Assembly (NCBI RefSeq): GCF_011751075.1
Contig: NZ_JAALLN010000001.1
Coordinates: 186,001 to 250,000 of the forward strand
DNA: 64,000 nucleotides
Reading direction: 5' to 3'
Origin: Flavobacterium poyangense
GTDB taxonomy: Bacteria; Bacteroidota; Bacteroidia; Flavobacteriales; Flavobacteriaceae
Shown: positions 35,199 to 43,137 of the stretch, piece after piece
How the letters are laid out: each line of letters opens with the position of its first letter
Numbering within the stretch: the stretch's first letter is position 1
Translations under genes and position numbers: made by a program
The notes under the pieces: model-generated
The model's database searches: none
Seen by the model: the letters and a program-made list of their open reading frames with translations, nothing else
What the model was told of the DNA's origin: nothing

Positions 35199-36101
35199 AT
35201 GATGCTAAATTCAAAATCACTAGGTAATAAAATTTCAGCGGCCAGAAAGAAAAACAATCTTTCACAGGCTGATCTTGCGCAACAAGTTTCTATAAGCTCT
35301 CAGGCAGTTGGTAAATGGGAAAGAGGCGAATCAATGCCTGACATTGCTACCTTAAACCGACTTGCCGAAATCCTGGGCGTGGACTTAAACTATTTTTCTG
35401 ATACATTCAATTCTAAGGATTCAGAAAACAAAATTGAAGCGACTTGGAAACCAGCTATAGCGATAGCAACAGCAAAACTTAAAACTACTTTAGGTTTAAA
35501 TTGGAACATGCCAGCAGCGAATTGGGTCGATGCAGATTTTTCGGGTCTAAATAACCTTAAAGACAAATTCAGCGCTTCGAATATGAAGAACTGCAAATTA
35601 ATTGATTCTGACTTATCGAACTTAACACTCCAATCCAACAATATTACAGGTTGCGATTTTTCTAATTCAGATTTAAGGAATAGTAAAATTCGCGCTTCAA
35701 ACTTAGAAAACAATCAGTTTGTTGAATGTTTACTCATAGACACCGAATTCTCTTCAAGTGAAATTAAAAACTGCAATTTTTCAAAGGCCAATTTTTCAGG
35801 AGTTGAAATAAACACCTCAGAACTTAAAAATTGCATTTTAGAAAATGCAATTTGGAATCTGTCGACATTTATATCGTCACATATTTCTAATGCTGTCTTT
35901 AATGACACAATAGAAGAATGTTCTTTTGAAAACTGTTCTTTTACAAAAGTAACTTTTAAGAACGCAACACTTATAAATACTTTTTTTAAAGGCCGAAGAT
36001 TAAAAGGCATTCAATTTATTGACTGTCGTGCGGACCGAATGACCTATGAATTTCTTAAAAACGGAAAAGCTGATTTAACAGGGCTGACTTTATTAACATA
36101 G
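35199..36101 (+). CDS. XRE-type HTH protein fused to pentapeptide repeats
   Basis: 300 aa from ATG 35199; longer frames (ATG 35127 or 35157) would begin upstream of or inside the promoter. Residues about 8-65 are a classic HTH_3 (LGNKISAARKKNNLSQADLA, SSQAVGKWERGESMPDIATL, LGVDLNYFSD). After a linker with NWNMPAANWVDADFSGL, residues about 105-290 consist of pentapeptide-like repeats with the A/C-D/N-[LF]-S/x-x rhythm (CDFSNSDLRNSKIRASNLEN, CNFSKANFSGVEINTSELKN, CSFENCSFTKVTFKNATLIN), predicted to form a right-handed quadrilateral beta-helix. Pentapeptide proteins such as Qnr/MfpA mimic DNA. A repressor whose ligand arm is a DNA-mimic-like helix is unusual. Confidence 0.85.
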   Translation: MMLNSKSLGNKISAARKKNNLSQADLAQQVSISSQAVGKWERGESMPDIATLNRLAEILGVDLNYFSDTFNSKDSENKIEATWKPAIAIATAKLKTTLGLNWNMPAANWVDADFSGLNNLKDKFSASNMKNCKLIDSDLSNLTLQSNNITGCDFSNSDLRNSKIRASNLENNQFVECLLIDTEFSSSEIKNCNFSKANFSGVEINTSELKNCILENAIWNLSTFISSHISNAVFNDTIEECSFENCSFTKVTFKNATLINTFFKGRRLKGIQFIDCRADRMTYEFLKNGKADLTGLTLLT

Positions 36102-36204
36102 TGTCTGCAAAACAGAGAAAATTAAAAATCCTTCCGGGAATACAGCGACCTTCATTTAATCTTTAATTTTAATTCGTAATTTCGGAAATTAAAACACCAT
36201 AAAA

Positions 36205-36567
36205 ATGAAACCTCAAATACGAATTCTGCTCTATTCCCTATTATTTCTAACCTATAGTTTTTCAACTTCACTTTTACTGGAACTTGGCGAGAAATTAAAA
36301 GATCACCGATTTATAACTCTAGGCTGCGGTTTTCTGCTAATCAATATTATTTTTTCTTTTCTGGTGTTAAAATGGACACCACTTTTAAATATAATCTGCT
36401 CTATTGCAATTGCCGTTTTAGCGCTGTTCATCGCTTTGAAAATTGGAGATTTACATTTGTTTCCAAAATATGACGCTTATGGAGTCAAAACGGCATTGAT
36501 GGCAAATGCAATTTTATCGGTTTTGTTTTGGGAAATTGTGTATCGAATAAAAAATAGAAAACAATAA
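36205..36567 (+). CDS. Small membrane protein, unknown
   Basis: 120 aa with four predicted transmembrane helices (RILLYSLLFLTYSFSTSLLL, FITLGCGFLLINIIFSFLVL, LLNIICSIAIAVLALFIAL and the C-terminal ALMANAILSVLFWEIVYRI) and a basic tail (KNRKQ). No family recognised. It ends 4 bp before the GNAT gene, so probably one transcript. Confidence 0.7.
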   Translation: MKPQIRILLYSLLFLTYSFSTSLLLELGEKLKDHRFITLGCGFLLINIIFSFLVLKWTPLLNIICSIAIAVLALFIALKIGDLHLFPKYDAYGVKTALMANAILSVLFWEIVYRIKNRKQ

Positions 36568-36571
36568 AACC

Positions 36572-37054
36572 ATGTCCATCAGAACCGCCACAATTAAAGA
36601 CCTCCATACAATTAGCGAAATTGAAAATCTCTGTTTCTCCGCTGAAGAGGCAGCATCGTTAGAAACCTTAGAAAAACGACTAAAAACTTTTCCACATCAT
36701 TTTTTTGTTCTGGAGGAGAAGGAACAAATCGTTGGGTTTATCAACGGAATGGTAACCGATAACGATGTGATTATTGATGAAATGTTTAAAAATACCGATC
36801 TTCATGATGCTAACGGAAAATGGCAGTCGGTTTTTGGCCTGGCTGTATCTCCTGACTTTCAGAAAAAAGGTTATGCCGGTAAATTAATCGATCATATTAT
36901 TGCTTTTTCAAAACAACAAAACCAAAAAGGCGTGGTATTAACCTGCAAAGCCGGACTTGTCCACTATTACGAAAAATTTGGCTTTTATGATGCCGGAATT
37001 TCAAATTCTGTTCATGCAGGTATGGTCTGGCATGATATGAGAATCGAACATTAA
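36572..37054 (+). CDS. GNAT family N-acetyltransferase
   Basis: 160 aa, complete GNAT fold: N-terminal IRTATIKDLHTISEIENLCF, central strand FVLEEKEQIVGFINGMV, acetyl-CoA loop QKKGYAG (97-103) preceded by VFGLAVSPDF, and the C-terminal VHYYEKFGFYDAG that ends most GNATs. It resembles arylalkylamine/serotonin N-acetyltransferase-like members (the EAA motif near SAEEAASLETLEKR), but the acceptor is unknown. Starts 4 bp after the membrane protein gene. Confidence 0.85.
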   Translation: MSIRTATIKDLHTISEIENLCFSAEEAASLETLEKRLKTFPHHFFVLEEKEQIVGFINGMVTDNDVIIDEMFKNTDLHDANGKWQSVFGLAVSPDFQKKGYAGKLIDHIIAFSKQQNQKGVVLTCKAGLVHYYEKFGFYDAGISNSVHAGMVWHDMRIEH

Positions 37055-37083
37055 CTTACACTATTTTATTTATTTCAAAAAAC

Positions 37084-37641
37084 ATGAGAATCCAAATTTT
37101 AACTATTTGCCTTACCCTACTTATTTCCTGTAAAAAAGAATCCGAAACCAACCACAAAACTACTGATACTGTAAAAATCGATTCGGCTCAGAAACCGGAA
37201 CAAAAAGCAACTGAAACTAATACATCGGACACCATCACACTTTCAACAAAACACAAAACAAACAAAATTCTTTGCGACCTAGACGGCGATGGATTAAATG
37301 AAACTGTTGAAATCGTCAGAGGCAAGAAAAGTGATAAAAGTGGTTTGCGAATTAGTTTCGGAAACGGAAAAAGAACGGATTACTTTGGAATGGGAACTAC
37401 TATTCTCGAACAGGGTTTTGATGAAATTGACTGGGCAGGAATATTCGAAAAAGCATCTAAAAATGAGCTTTACTGGAATAATGTAAATGAGGATGGAGAA
37501 ATAATGGGGGATGAAGAAATAAAAGAAGAAGACAAAATCAAACTTCCAAATGACGGAATCTTTATCCACGCTGAGGAAAGTTGCGGGGGAGGAATTATTT
37601 ATTTGAAAAACGGAAAATACGAATGGATTCAACAGGAGTAA
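37084..37641 (+). CDS. Lipoprotein with a calcium-loop-like motif
   Basis: 185 aa. Lipobox LLISC (Cys16) followed by KKESET. A disordered Thr/Glu/Lys-rich spacer (20-58) precedes ILCDLDGDGLNETVEIV, an EF-hand-like DxDGDG loop (65-70) typical of VCBS/FG-GAP-type repeats. An acidic segment (DGEIMGDEEIKEEDKI) and HAEESCGGGIIYL follow. No named family. It starts 29 bp after the GNAT gene and may be co-transcribed. Confidence 0.65.
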   Translation: MRIQILTICLTLLISCKKESETNHKTTDTVKIDSAQKPEQKATETNTSDTITLSTKHKTNKILCDLDGDGLNETVEIVRGKKSDKSGLRISFGNGKRTDYFGMGTTILEQGFDEIDWAGIFEKASKNELYWNNVNEDGEIMGDEEIKEEDKIKLPNDGIFIHAEESCGGGIIYLKNGKYEWIQQE

Positions 37642-37750
37642 TTCTGTTTGCACATATAAATACTATACGGCATCTAAAAATTAAATTCTAAAAAAGGCAT
37701 AGTTGTTGAATGTTAAAAAAGATATCTTTACACCTTCAAAAGTTATACCC

Positions 37751-38932
37751 ATGCAAAAAATTACATTACTCATTTCTATACTATTTTTGGCGTTATCCTG
37801 TGGCGTAAAAACAACGCAGTCGCTTATAAGTGACGGAGATTACGATGGTGCCATAAACCGTGCTGTTGAGGCATTAAGAACCAAAAAAGACTCCAAAGGA
37901 AAACAAGATTATGTGTATTTGCTTGAAGAAGCCTATGCCAAAGCCAAAGACAGGGATTTGCGAAATCTTGAAATGATGGATAAAGAAAAAAATCCTGCCA
38001 ATTTCGAACGCATCTACAATACTTATGTACAACTAAATAATCGTCAGGAAAAAATCAGACCTTTATTACCGCTTCCATTATTGAAACAAGGTAAAAATGC
38101 CAGCTTTCCGTTTGATAATTATTCTACACAAATTGTGAACAGTAAAAATGCACTTTCTAAATACCTCTATGATAATGCTCAAATCCTTCTAAAATCAAAA
38201 AACAAATTAGATTCCAGAAAGGCGTATGATGATTTGGCGTATGTTGAAAGTATTAATCCAAACTACAAGAATGCAAAAAAACTAATGGATGATGCATTGT
38301 TTAAAGGGACTGACTTTGTGAATGTTTATGCTACAAACGAAACCAATATGATCATTCCAAAACAATTACAGAACGATTTATTAGATTTCAGCACTTACGG
38401 ATTAAACGACAAATGGACGGTTTACCATAGTGTAAAACAAAGAAATGTCAATTACGATTATGGCCTGGTCTTAAATTTCAGAGAGATCTTTATTTCACCC
38501 GAGCAAGTCAAAGAAAAAGAATTTGTAAAAGAAAAACAAATTAAAGACGGGCTCAAAACGCTTTTAGACAGCAGAGGAAGACCAGTAAAAGACAGTTTAG
38601 GTCGCCCGATAAAAGTAGACAATTATAAAACGCTCAAAGTTAACATCTACGAATACAGACAATTTAAGTCCTGTGAAGTAACAGCAAAAGTAGACTATGT
38701 AGATCTGAAAACCAATCAGCTTATGCAGTCCTTTCCTATTACCAGCGAGTTTGTTTTTGAAAACATTTATTCAACTTATCGTGGAGACCGAAATGCATGT
38801 GATGAAAATTATTTAGGCTATTTTAATAAACGTGCTGTACCATTTCCGAATAATGAACAAATGGTTTTTGATACCGGAGAAGATCTAAAAGCCAAATTCA
38901 AAAATATCATTGTCCGAAACAGATTCAGATAA
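37751..38932 (+). CDS. Lipoprotein of unknown function, possibly TPR-containing
   Basis: 393 aa from ATG 37751 (MQKITLLISILFLALSC, lipobox Cys17). A longer frame from 37703 overlaps a promoter-like TTG-N17-TATCTTTA (37703-37730) and is rejected. Residues 28-130 look like TPR helices (GDYDGAINRAVEALRTKKDSKGKQDYVYLLEEAYAKAK). The C-terminal half is beta-rich with YKTLKVNIYEYRQFKSCEVTAKVDYVDLKT. No assigned family. Probably anchored in the outer membrane. Terminator follows. Confidence 0.7.
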   Translation: MQKITLLISILFLALSCGVKTTQSLISDGDYDGAINRAVEALRTKKDSKGKQDYVYLLEEAYAKAKDRDLRNLEMMDKEKNPANFERIYNTYVQLNNRQEKIRPLLPLPLLKQGKNASFPFDNYSTQIVNSKNALSKYLYDNAQILLKSKNKLDSRKAYDDLAYVESINPNYKNAKKLMDDALFKGTDFVNVYATNETNMIIPKQLQNDLLDFSTYGLNDKWTVYHSVKQRNVNYDYGLVLNFREIFISPEQVKEKEFVKEKQIKDGLKTLLDSRGRPVKDSLGRPIKVDNYKTLKVNIYEYRQFKSCEVTAKVDYVDLKTNQLMQSFPITSEFVFENIYSTYRGDRNACDENYLGYFNKRAVPFPNNEQMVFDTGEDLKAKFKNIIVRNRFR

Positions 38933-38953
38933 TAAACTAAAACGATCAATAGG

Positions 38954-38987
38954 ATCCCATTTGTTACGAAGCAAATGGGATTTTTTT
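38954..38987 (+). terminator. Rho-independent terminator
   Basis: ATCCCATTTG (38954-38963) pairs with CAAATGGGAT (38972-38981), then a T run. Confidence 0.8.
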
Positions 38988-39438
38988 ATGCCTTACTAAG
39001 TCAATTCAGTATACATATCCAACCTTCTGTTCTTTCCGGATCGACACGAAAACTTATGGAGAGATAAAAATCTTCGCAAATATTGCGTTTATTTAACCGC
39101 AAGGGGCGCAAAGGTTTTGCGCAAGGTTCGCTAAGATAAAAAATAACAGTTTCGATAAAAGCTTTGCGGACTCCTAAGTTTGCAGAGAAATTTTTTCACG
39201 CAAATTTAGCAGATTTATTCAGATTGTTTTTATCGAAATCACAGAGCAAAAATATCTGCTAAATCTGCGTGTATAAAAAGAAACTTTGCGATTCTGCAAT
39301 AAAAGCTAACAAAAATCCTTGTGTACCTTGCGGTTAAACAAACTATACGTTCTGACAGAAGAAGGAAACTTTATAAAAAGTCCACAACTTTTAAGCTTGA
39401 TCCCTCTCTCCCCAATACGCATTTCACCAAACCCTTTT
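38988..39438. repeat. Repeat block (CTTTGCG and AAATCTGCGTG types)
   Basis: No credible gene. It includes CCGCAAGGGGCGCAAAGG (about 39099), the inverted pair CACGCAAATTTAGCAGAT (39197-39214) and ATCTGCTAAATCTGCGTG (39254-39271), and 'CTTGTGTACCTTGCGG' near 39318. An open frame at 39321-39569 built from this DNA runs antisense into the next gene and is discounted. Confidence 0.75.
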
Positions 39439-39894
39439 TTATCTCAGTTTTTTATTTAAAGTTAAATTTAAAAGTAAAAATAACTGCTGTAGAATCAATA
39501 GACCACAACCATATTGCAAATACTCAAAATGAGAGTATGAAAATTCCAAAAGAGACATTAAAGAAATGATACATAAAATAAGTACGGTTTTGTAACGGCG
39601 TCTATAAAAAAAGACAAACTCTAATAAAATAGAGCAAGGTAAAATTAATACCATAAAAATCCCCAACACTTCTATAAAAGGAAATCGGAACGGATATTTA
39701 AAATTATTAATAAAATTGAAACAGTCCTGAAAATAGTTAACCGAAAATGAGGTTGAATCATGACTTGCATCATATACATTTCCTATCAGACCGGAAGCGA
39801 AGAAAAAATCTAGTGTAAATGGAAGAAACAACAACAAAAAACCACCTAAGATAACAAGAAGAAGCATTTGTCTGTACGAAAAAATATTTTCCAT
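39439..39894 (-). CDS. Membrane protein, unknown
   Basis: 151 aa with four predicted transmembrane helices (MLLLVILGGFLLLFLPFTLD, FIEVLGIFMVLILPCSILLEF, TVLILCIISLMSLLEF, GCGLLILQQLFLLLNLTL) and two soluble loops. No family recognised. It is divergently oriented from the ArsR gene, whose start is 180 bp away. Confidence 0.6.
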   Translation of the reverse strand: MENIFSYRQMLLLVILGGFLLLFLPFTLDFFFASGLIGNVYDASHDSTSFSVNYFQDCFNFINNFKYPFRFPFIEVLGIFMVLILPCSILLEFVFFYRRRYKTVLILCIISLMSLLEFSYSHFEYLQYGCGLLILQQLFLLLNLTLNKKLR

Positions 39895-40025
39895 TATTTT
39901 ATGTTATTTTTTAAAATCTAAAAAAGCCTAAAGATAACCTATTATTTAACATTTGGCTTAATCAAATTGATAACATATTCTTCAATCAACGAAAAAAAGT
40001 AAAAAAACATAATGCGAAACCAAAA

Positions 40026-40045
40026 AGTTGCATATATTTGCAACT
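40026..40045 (+). promoter_or_regulatory. ArsR-operon promoter with overlapping operator
   Basis: The -7 box TATATTTG (40033-40040) lies inside a perfect inverted repeat AGTTGCA-TATATT-TGCAACT (40026-40045), 30 bp before the ArsR start. This placement fits autorepression by the ArsR-type regulator encoded downstream. Confidence 0.65.
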
Positions 40046-40074
40046 AATTGATTGCGTATTAAAATAAACAAACA

Positions 40075-40401
40075 ATGAAACGAGATATTTTTCAGGCCAT
40101 TGCCGACCCGACCCGAAGAGCCATATTAGTACTAATTTCTTCCAGTGCCTTAACGCCAAATACCATTGCAGAACAATTTAATACTACAAGACAGGCGGTT
40201 TCAAAGCACATTAAAATTCTTAACGAATGTGAATTGCTCGAGGAAAAAAAAATGGGTAGAGAAATCTACTATCAGCTTAAAATCGACAAAATGAAAGAAA
40301 TAGATAAATGGTTAGAACAATTTAAAGAAATCTGGGAGAACCGTTTCAATCAATTAGATCAAGTATTAATGAATTTAAAAGCTAAAGAAAATGAAAACTA
40401 A
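40075..40401 (+). CDS. ArsR-family transcriptional regulator
   Basis: 108 aa winged-helix protein: MKRDIFQAIADPTRRAILVLI, recognition helix TRQAVSKHIKILNEC, wing EEKKMGREIYYQL, then C-terminal IDKWLEQFKEIWENRFNQLD. This is the non-metal ArsR subgroup routinely coupled with SRPBCC/AHSA1 proteins; the metal-binding ELCVCDL-type box is absent. It overlaps the next gene by 11 bp. Probably represses its own operon through the dyad at 40026. Confidence 0.9.
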   Translation: MKRDIFQAIADPTRRAILVLISSSALTPNTIAEQFNTTRQAVSKHIKILNECELLEEKKMGREIYYQLKIDKMKEIDKWLEQFKEIWENRFNQLDQVLMNLKAKENEN

Positions 40402-40891
40402 TCTTTTAATGAATTTTACCGTAGACAAAGAAAATTGTGCGGTTAAGGTAAAACGTGAATTTAATGCTCCAATTGCCAGCGTATGGGCTGCCTGGACCGA
40501 AGCTGAAATCCTCGACCAATGGTGGGCTCCTGCTCCCTATAAGTCTAAAACAAAAAACATGGATTTTAAAGTAGGTGGTCACAGACTCTACGCCATGGTA
40601 AGCCCTGAAGGTCACGAAAATTGGTCTTTGGTAGATTATACCTCAATCTCTCCAAAAACAAACTTTACAACGCTGGGAGCTTTTTGCGATAGCGAAGGCA
40701 ATATAAATCCAGATTTTCCACGTTCTAACTGGAGTGTCTCTTTTTCCGAGCAGGGAGATCTTACCATTGTTGATGTACTTATAAAACACAAGCAATTAGC
40801 CGATATTGAAAAATATCTTGAAATGGGTTTCAAAGAAGGATTTACATGCATCCTTGAAAATTTAGATAAAATCCTTGAAGCCGGAAAATAA
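40391..40891 (+). CDS. SRPBCC (AHSA1-like) domain protein
   Basis: 166 aa START-like ligand-binding fold: VKVKREFNAPIASVWAAWTEAEILDQWWAPAPY, DFKVGGHRLYAMVSPEG, FTTLGAFCDSEG, and a C-terminal helix KEGFTCILENLDKILEAG. AHSA1-type proteins bind hydrophobic small molecules. Translationally coupled to the ArsR gene by an 11-bp overlap, a pairing seen across bacteria; the ligand is unknown. Confidence 0.9.
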   Translation: MKTNLLMNFTVDKENCAVKVKREFNAPIASVWAAWTEAEILDQWWAPAPYKSKTKNMDFKVGGHRLYAMVSPEGHENWSLVDYTSISPKTNFTTLGAFCDSEGNINPDFPRSNWSVSFSEQGDLTIVDVLIKHKQLADIEKYLEMGFKEGFTCILENLDKILEAGK

Positions 40892-40903
40892 TTCTAAATG
40901 TAC

Positions 40904-40938
40904 AGTTGTAGAGATGCACAGCTGTGTGTCTCTACAAT
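40904..40938. repeat. GTAGAGATGCAC palindromic repeat, copy 4
   Basis: TTGTAGAGATGCAC-AGCT-GTGTGTCTCTACAA hairpin; one mismatch pair (A/G) in the stem. It follows the SRPBCC gene. Confidence 0.75.
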
Positions 40939-41031
40939 ATCGAATATCATTAAATATGTTCTAACTGTTTTGTACAAAGAAGCATTGTTTTTCTTAAATT
41001 CGTTTATGGTACTAATTTTTAAATCCGTGAT

Positions 41032-41457
41032 ATGAATTCAAAACTAGTCAAACTCTTTTTACGTCTTGCGATCTCAGCAGGATTTCTCTCTGCTGTGGCA
41101 GACCGATTTGGATTGTGGAGCAAAGAAAATTCGGTGTGGGGAAATTGGGAAAACTTCCTTGCTTACACAAAAGTATTGAATCCACTGATTCCTGATAGCC
41201 TATTATCACCTCTTGGAATTATGGCAACCGCACTTGAAATTATTTTTCCGGTTTTTCTTTTAGTTGGTTTTAAAACCGAATTGTTTGCCAAACTAAGTGG
41301 TTATTTATTATTGCTTTTCGGATTGTCAATGGTGTTTTCCGTGGGAATAAAAGCGCCTCTCGATTATTCCGTTTTTACCGGTGCTGCGGCTTGTTTTGCT
41401 CTAAGTTTACTTAAAGAAAAATATCTGGAGCTTGACACTGTAATTTCTAACCGATAA
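41032..41457 (+). CDS. DoxX-like membrane protein
   Basis: 141 aa with four predicted membrane helices (LFLRLAISAGFLSAVADRFG, GIMATALEIIFPVFLLVGF, LSGYLLLLFGLSMVFSVGI, VFTGAAACFALSLLK). It has the DoxX-like start RLAISAGFLSAVADRFGLW and the conserved E in ALEIIFPVFLLVGF. The family includes quinol-oxidase-associated and thiosulphate/stress proteins; the physiological role is unclear. Confidence 0.75.
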   Translation: MNSKLVKLFLRLAISAGFLSAVADRFGLWSKENSVWGNWENFLAYTKVLNPLIPDSLLSPLGIMATALEIIFPVFLLVGFKTELFAKLSGYLLLLFGLSMVFSVGIKAPLDYSVFTGAAACFALSLLKEKYLELDTVISNR

Positions 41458-41502
41458 AGATGTTTCTGTTTTTTTTGATTTCTAATCCCTTAAAACTAAA
41501 TC

Positions 41503-42378
41503 ATGAAAGCCAACAAGACAAGTCGAACTGCACAATATATGGCACTGTTCAGAGCATTGGAAAGTCAGCGCGATTCTAACGATCGATTATTTTATGATCC
41601 TTATGCCATCCATTTTTTAGACCTCAAACTTAGACTAGCCGTACGTTTGTCCAAAAACAAACGGGTTAGAAAGTACATCAGCACCACGATTCAAAATAAA
41701 ATTCCGGGTGCCTTTTCGTCCGGATTGGCACGAACAAAATATATAGATGATTTACTTCAATCTTCCCTTTCAGAAGGCATTACTCAAGTCATTATTTTAG
41801 GTGCTGGTTTTGACACGAGAGCTTTACGTCTTGACTTTTTAAAATCGGCTTCCGTAATAGAAATCGATCATCCCAATACGTCAAATTTTAAAATTGACAT
41901 CTTTAAAAAACGAATTGGAAAACCTCCGGAGAACATTACCTACTGCCAAATTGATTTCAATAAACAAAGTCTTGATGAATTAGCAGTGCAATATCATTTT
42001 GATTTTACAAAACCTACAACCCTGATCTGGGAAGGTGTTACTAACTATTTAACGGCTGCCGCAATAAGTAAAACATTTACTTTTATTTCCAGATTTCCAA
42101 AGGGCAGTGTTATTATCTTCACTTATGTACATCAGGAAATCCTAACCGATCCTTCTTCTTTTCTGGGTGGCGAAAAACTTTTGAAAGATTTAGAAAAACT
42201 CGAAGAACATTGGACATTTGGTTTTCTCCCGTCAGAACTGCCCGATTACTTGAAACAGTTTAATCTGACTCTCCTTGAAGATTTAGGTGCAAAAGAATAT
42301 CGGAAAAAGTACTTGCCCAATCGAAATGAAAAAGGATATGAATTTTACAGGGTTGCCATGGCAAAAAAGGATTACTGA
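41503..42378 (+). CDS. Class I SAM-dependent methyltransferase, LCM/TIGR00027 type
   Basis: 291 aa. The start NKTSRTAQYMALFRALES and RLFYDPYAIHFLD are the hallmark of the leucine-carboxyl-methyltransferase-like group. SAM motif I VIILGAGFDTRALRL (97-110), VIEIDHP, and LIWEGVTNYLTA (about 174-185) follow. In characterised relatives these O-methylate carboxylates of small metabolites or polyketides; the substrate here is unknown. Confidence 0.88.
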   Translation: MKANKTSRTAQYMALFRALESQRDSNDRLFYDPYAIHFLDLKLRLAVRLSKNKRVRKYISTTIQNKIPGAFSSGLARTKYIDDLLQSSLSEGITQVIILGAGFDTRALRLDFLKSASVIEIDHPNTSNFKIDIFKKRIGKPPENITYCQIDFNKQSLDELAVQYHFDFTKPTTLIWEGVTNYLTAAAISKTFTFISRFPKGSVIIFTYVHQEILTDPSSFLGGEKLLKDLEKLEEHWTFGFLPSELPDYLKQFNLTLLEDLGAKEYRKKYLPNRNEKGYEFYRVAMAKKDY

Positions 42379-42546
42379 TAAATTAGTATTCTTTTGATCA
42401 ATGATTTTTTTTCGGAATAAATATACACGTTTTGAAATTCCAAAATATAAATTCCAAATTCCAAATGTCACCCTGAGCGAAGCCGAAGGGTAAATTCCAA
42501 ATGTCACCCTGAACGAAGCCGAAGGGCAAAATCTGAAAAAAAACTC
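42379..42546. repeat. Tandem CCCTGAGCGAAGCCGAAGGG repeats
   Basis: Two adjacent copies of TCACCCTGAGCGAAGCCGAA + GGG (about 42467-42490 and 42503-42526; second with A for G), each preceded by AATTCCAAATG. They are a variant of the 16.0-kb unit. Confidence 0.8.
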
Positions 42547-42588
42547 CCCTAACCACCCTTCTCTATCCAGACTTCTATATTGAATCGC
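42547..42588. repeat. 42-bp direct repeat of comM 3' end, left copy
   Basis: Identical over 42 bp to 43101-43142, the last codons of comM (starts CCCTAACCACCCTTCTCTAT, ends TTGAATCGC). Offset 554 bp. It marks the far end of a 512-bp insert and may be an att-like site. Confidence 0.9.
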
Positions 42589-42894
42589 ACTTCATGTGAA
42601 AAATGATATTTTAAAAGAACTTATAAAAGTTATTGACAATATTACTACACACATAGAATTGAAAGTCTTTTTTTCCAGCTACTTCAAAATTTAATGCAAA
42701 GATTAGAAGATTGGATGACAATAATATTAATTATCTGCTTTCTATTTTACACTCCAAAATAACAATGGAAGATATTGGCGAAAGTATTTATTTAAATAAT
42801 AGAAAATTATTAAAACTTGTTAAATTTTATATAGTATATATTGTGGTTATTTTATACTGACTTATATTTAATCCTCATTTTTAAATTAAAAAAT
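42589..42894. other. Insert DNA with HTH-like coding remnant
   Basis: AT-rich insert sequence. A GTG-initiated frame from 42596 (VKNDILKELIKVIDNITTHI) stops near 42690. One base out of phase, 42687-42860 continues FNAKIRRLDDNNINYLLSIL, MEDIGESIYLNNRKLLKLVK, resembling the recognition-helix region of LuxR-type HTH domains. It looks like a decayed or frameshifted regulator fragment. Confidence 0.35.
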
Positions 42895-43137
42895 ATGTTA
42901 GAATTAAATGTAACTATTCCAGAATTTATGAATCCAAATCTAGCTTCAATATTAAGAAAAAAATGCATTGGCCATAGCAACGAGTTTATACCATATAATG
43001 AAGAAACCAGAACAATCATATTGTATTTCGATTCAGGCAGTAAAATGAATTCGTTAATTGCTTATATTAATGAAGAATACCCCGAAGTTATTATAAATTA
43101 CCCTAACCACCCTTCTCTATCCAGACTTCTATATTGA
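42895..43137 (+). CDS. Small protein in the comM-adjacent insert
   Basis: 80 aa from ATG 42895 (MLELNVTIPEFMNPNLASIL); a TTG-initiated extension from 42841 would add an implausible hydrophobic leader. Charged, soluble, with DSGSKMNSLIAYINEEYPEVI. The last 12 or so residues (NHPSLSRLLY) are encoded by the antisense of the comM 3' end, inside the duplicated 42 bp, so the original C-terminus was probably changed when the element inserted. No family recognised. Confidence 0.5.
   Translation: MLELNVTIPEFMNPNLASILRKKCIGHSNEFIPYNEETRTIILYFDSGSKMNSLIAYINEEYPEVIINYPNHPSLSRLLY

Noticed and set aside
39321..39569. Open frame before the membrane protein gene
   Set aside because: Starts in repeat DNA and runs antisense into the better-supported membrane protein gene.
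42283..42507. Minus-strand open frame at the methyltransferase 3' end
   Set aside because: Built from CCCTGAGCGAAGCC repeats and antisense methyltransferase sequence.
42765..42860. 31-aa ORF starting at ATG 42765 in the comM insert
   Set aside because: It is more simply the tail of a frameshifted HTH-like fragment than an independent gene.
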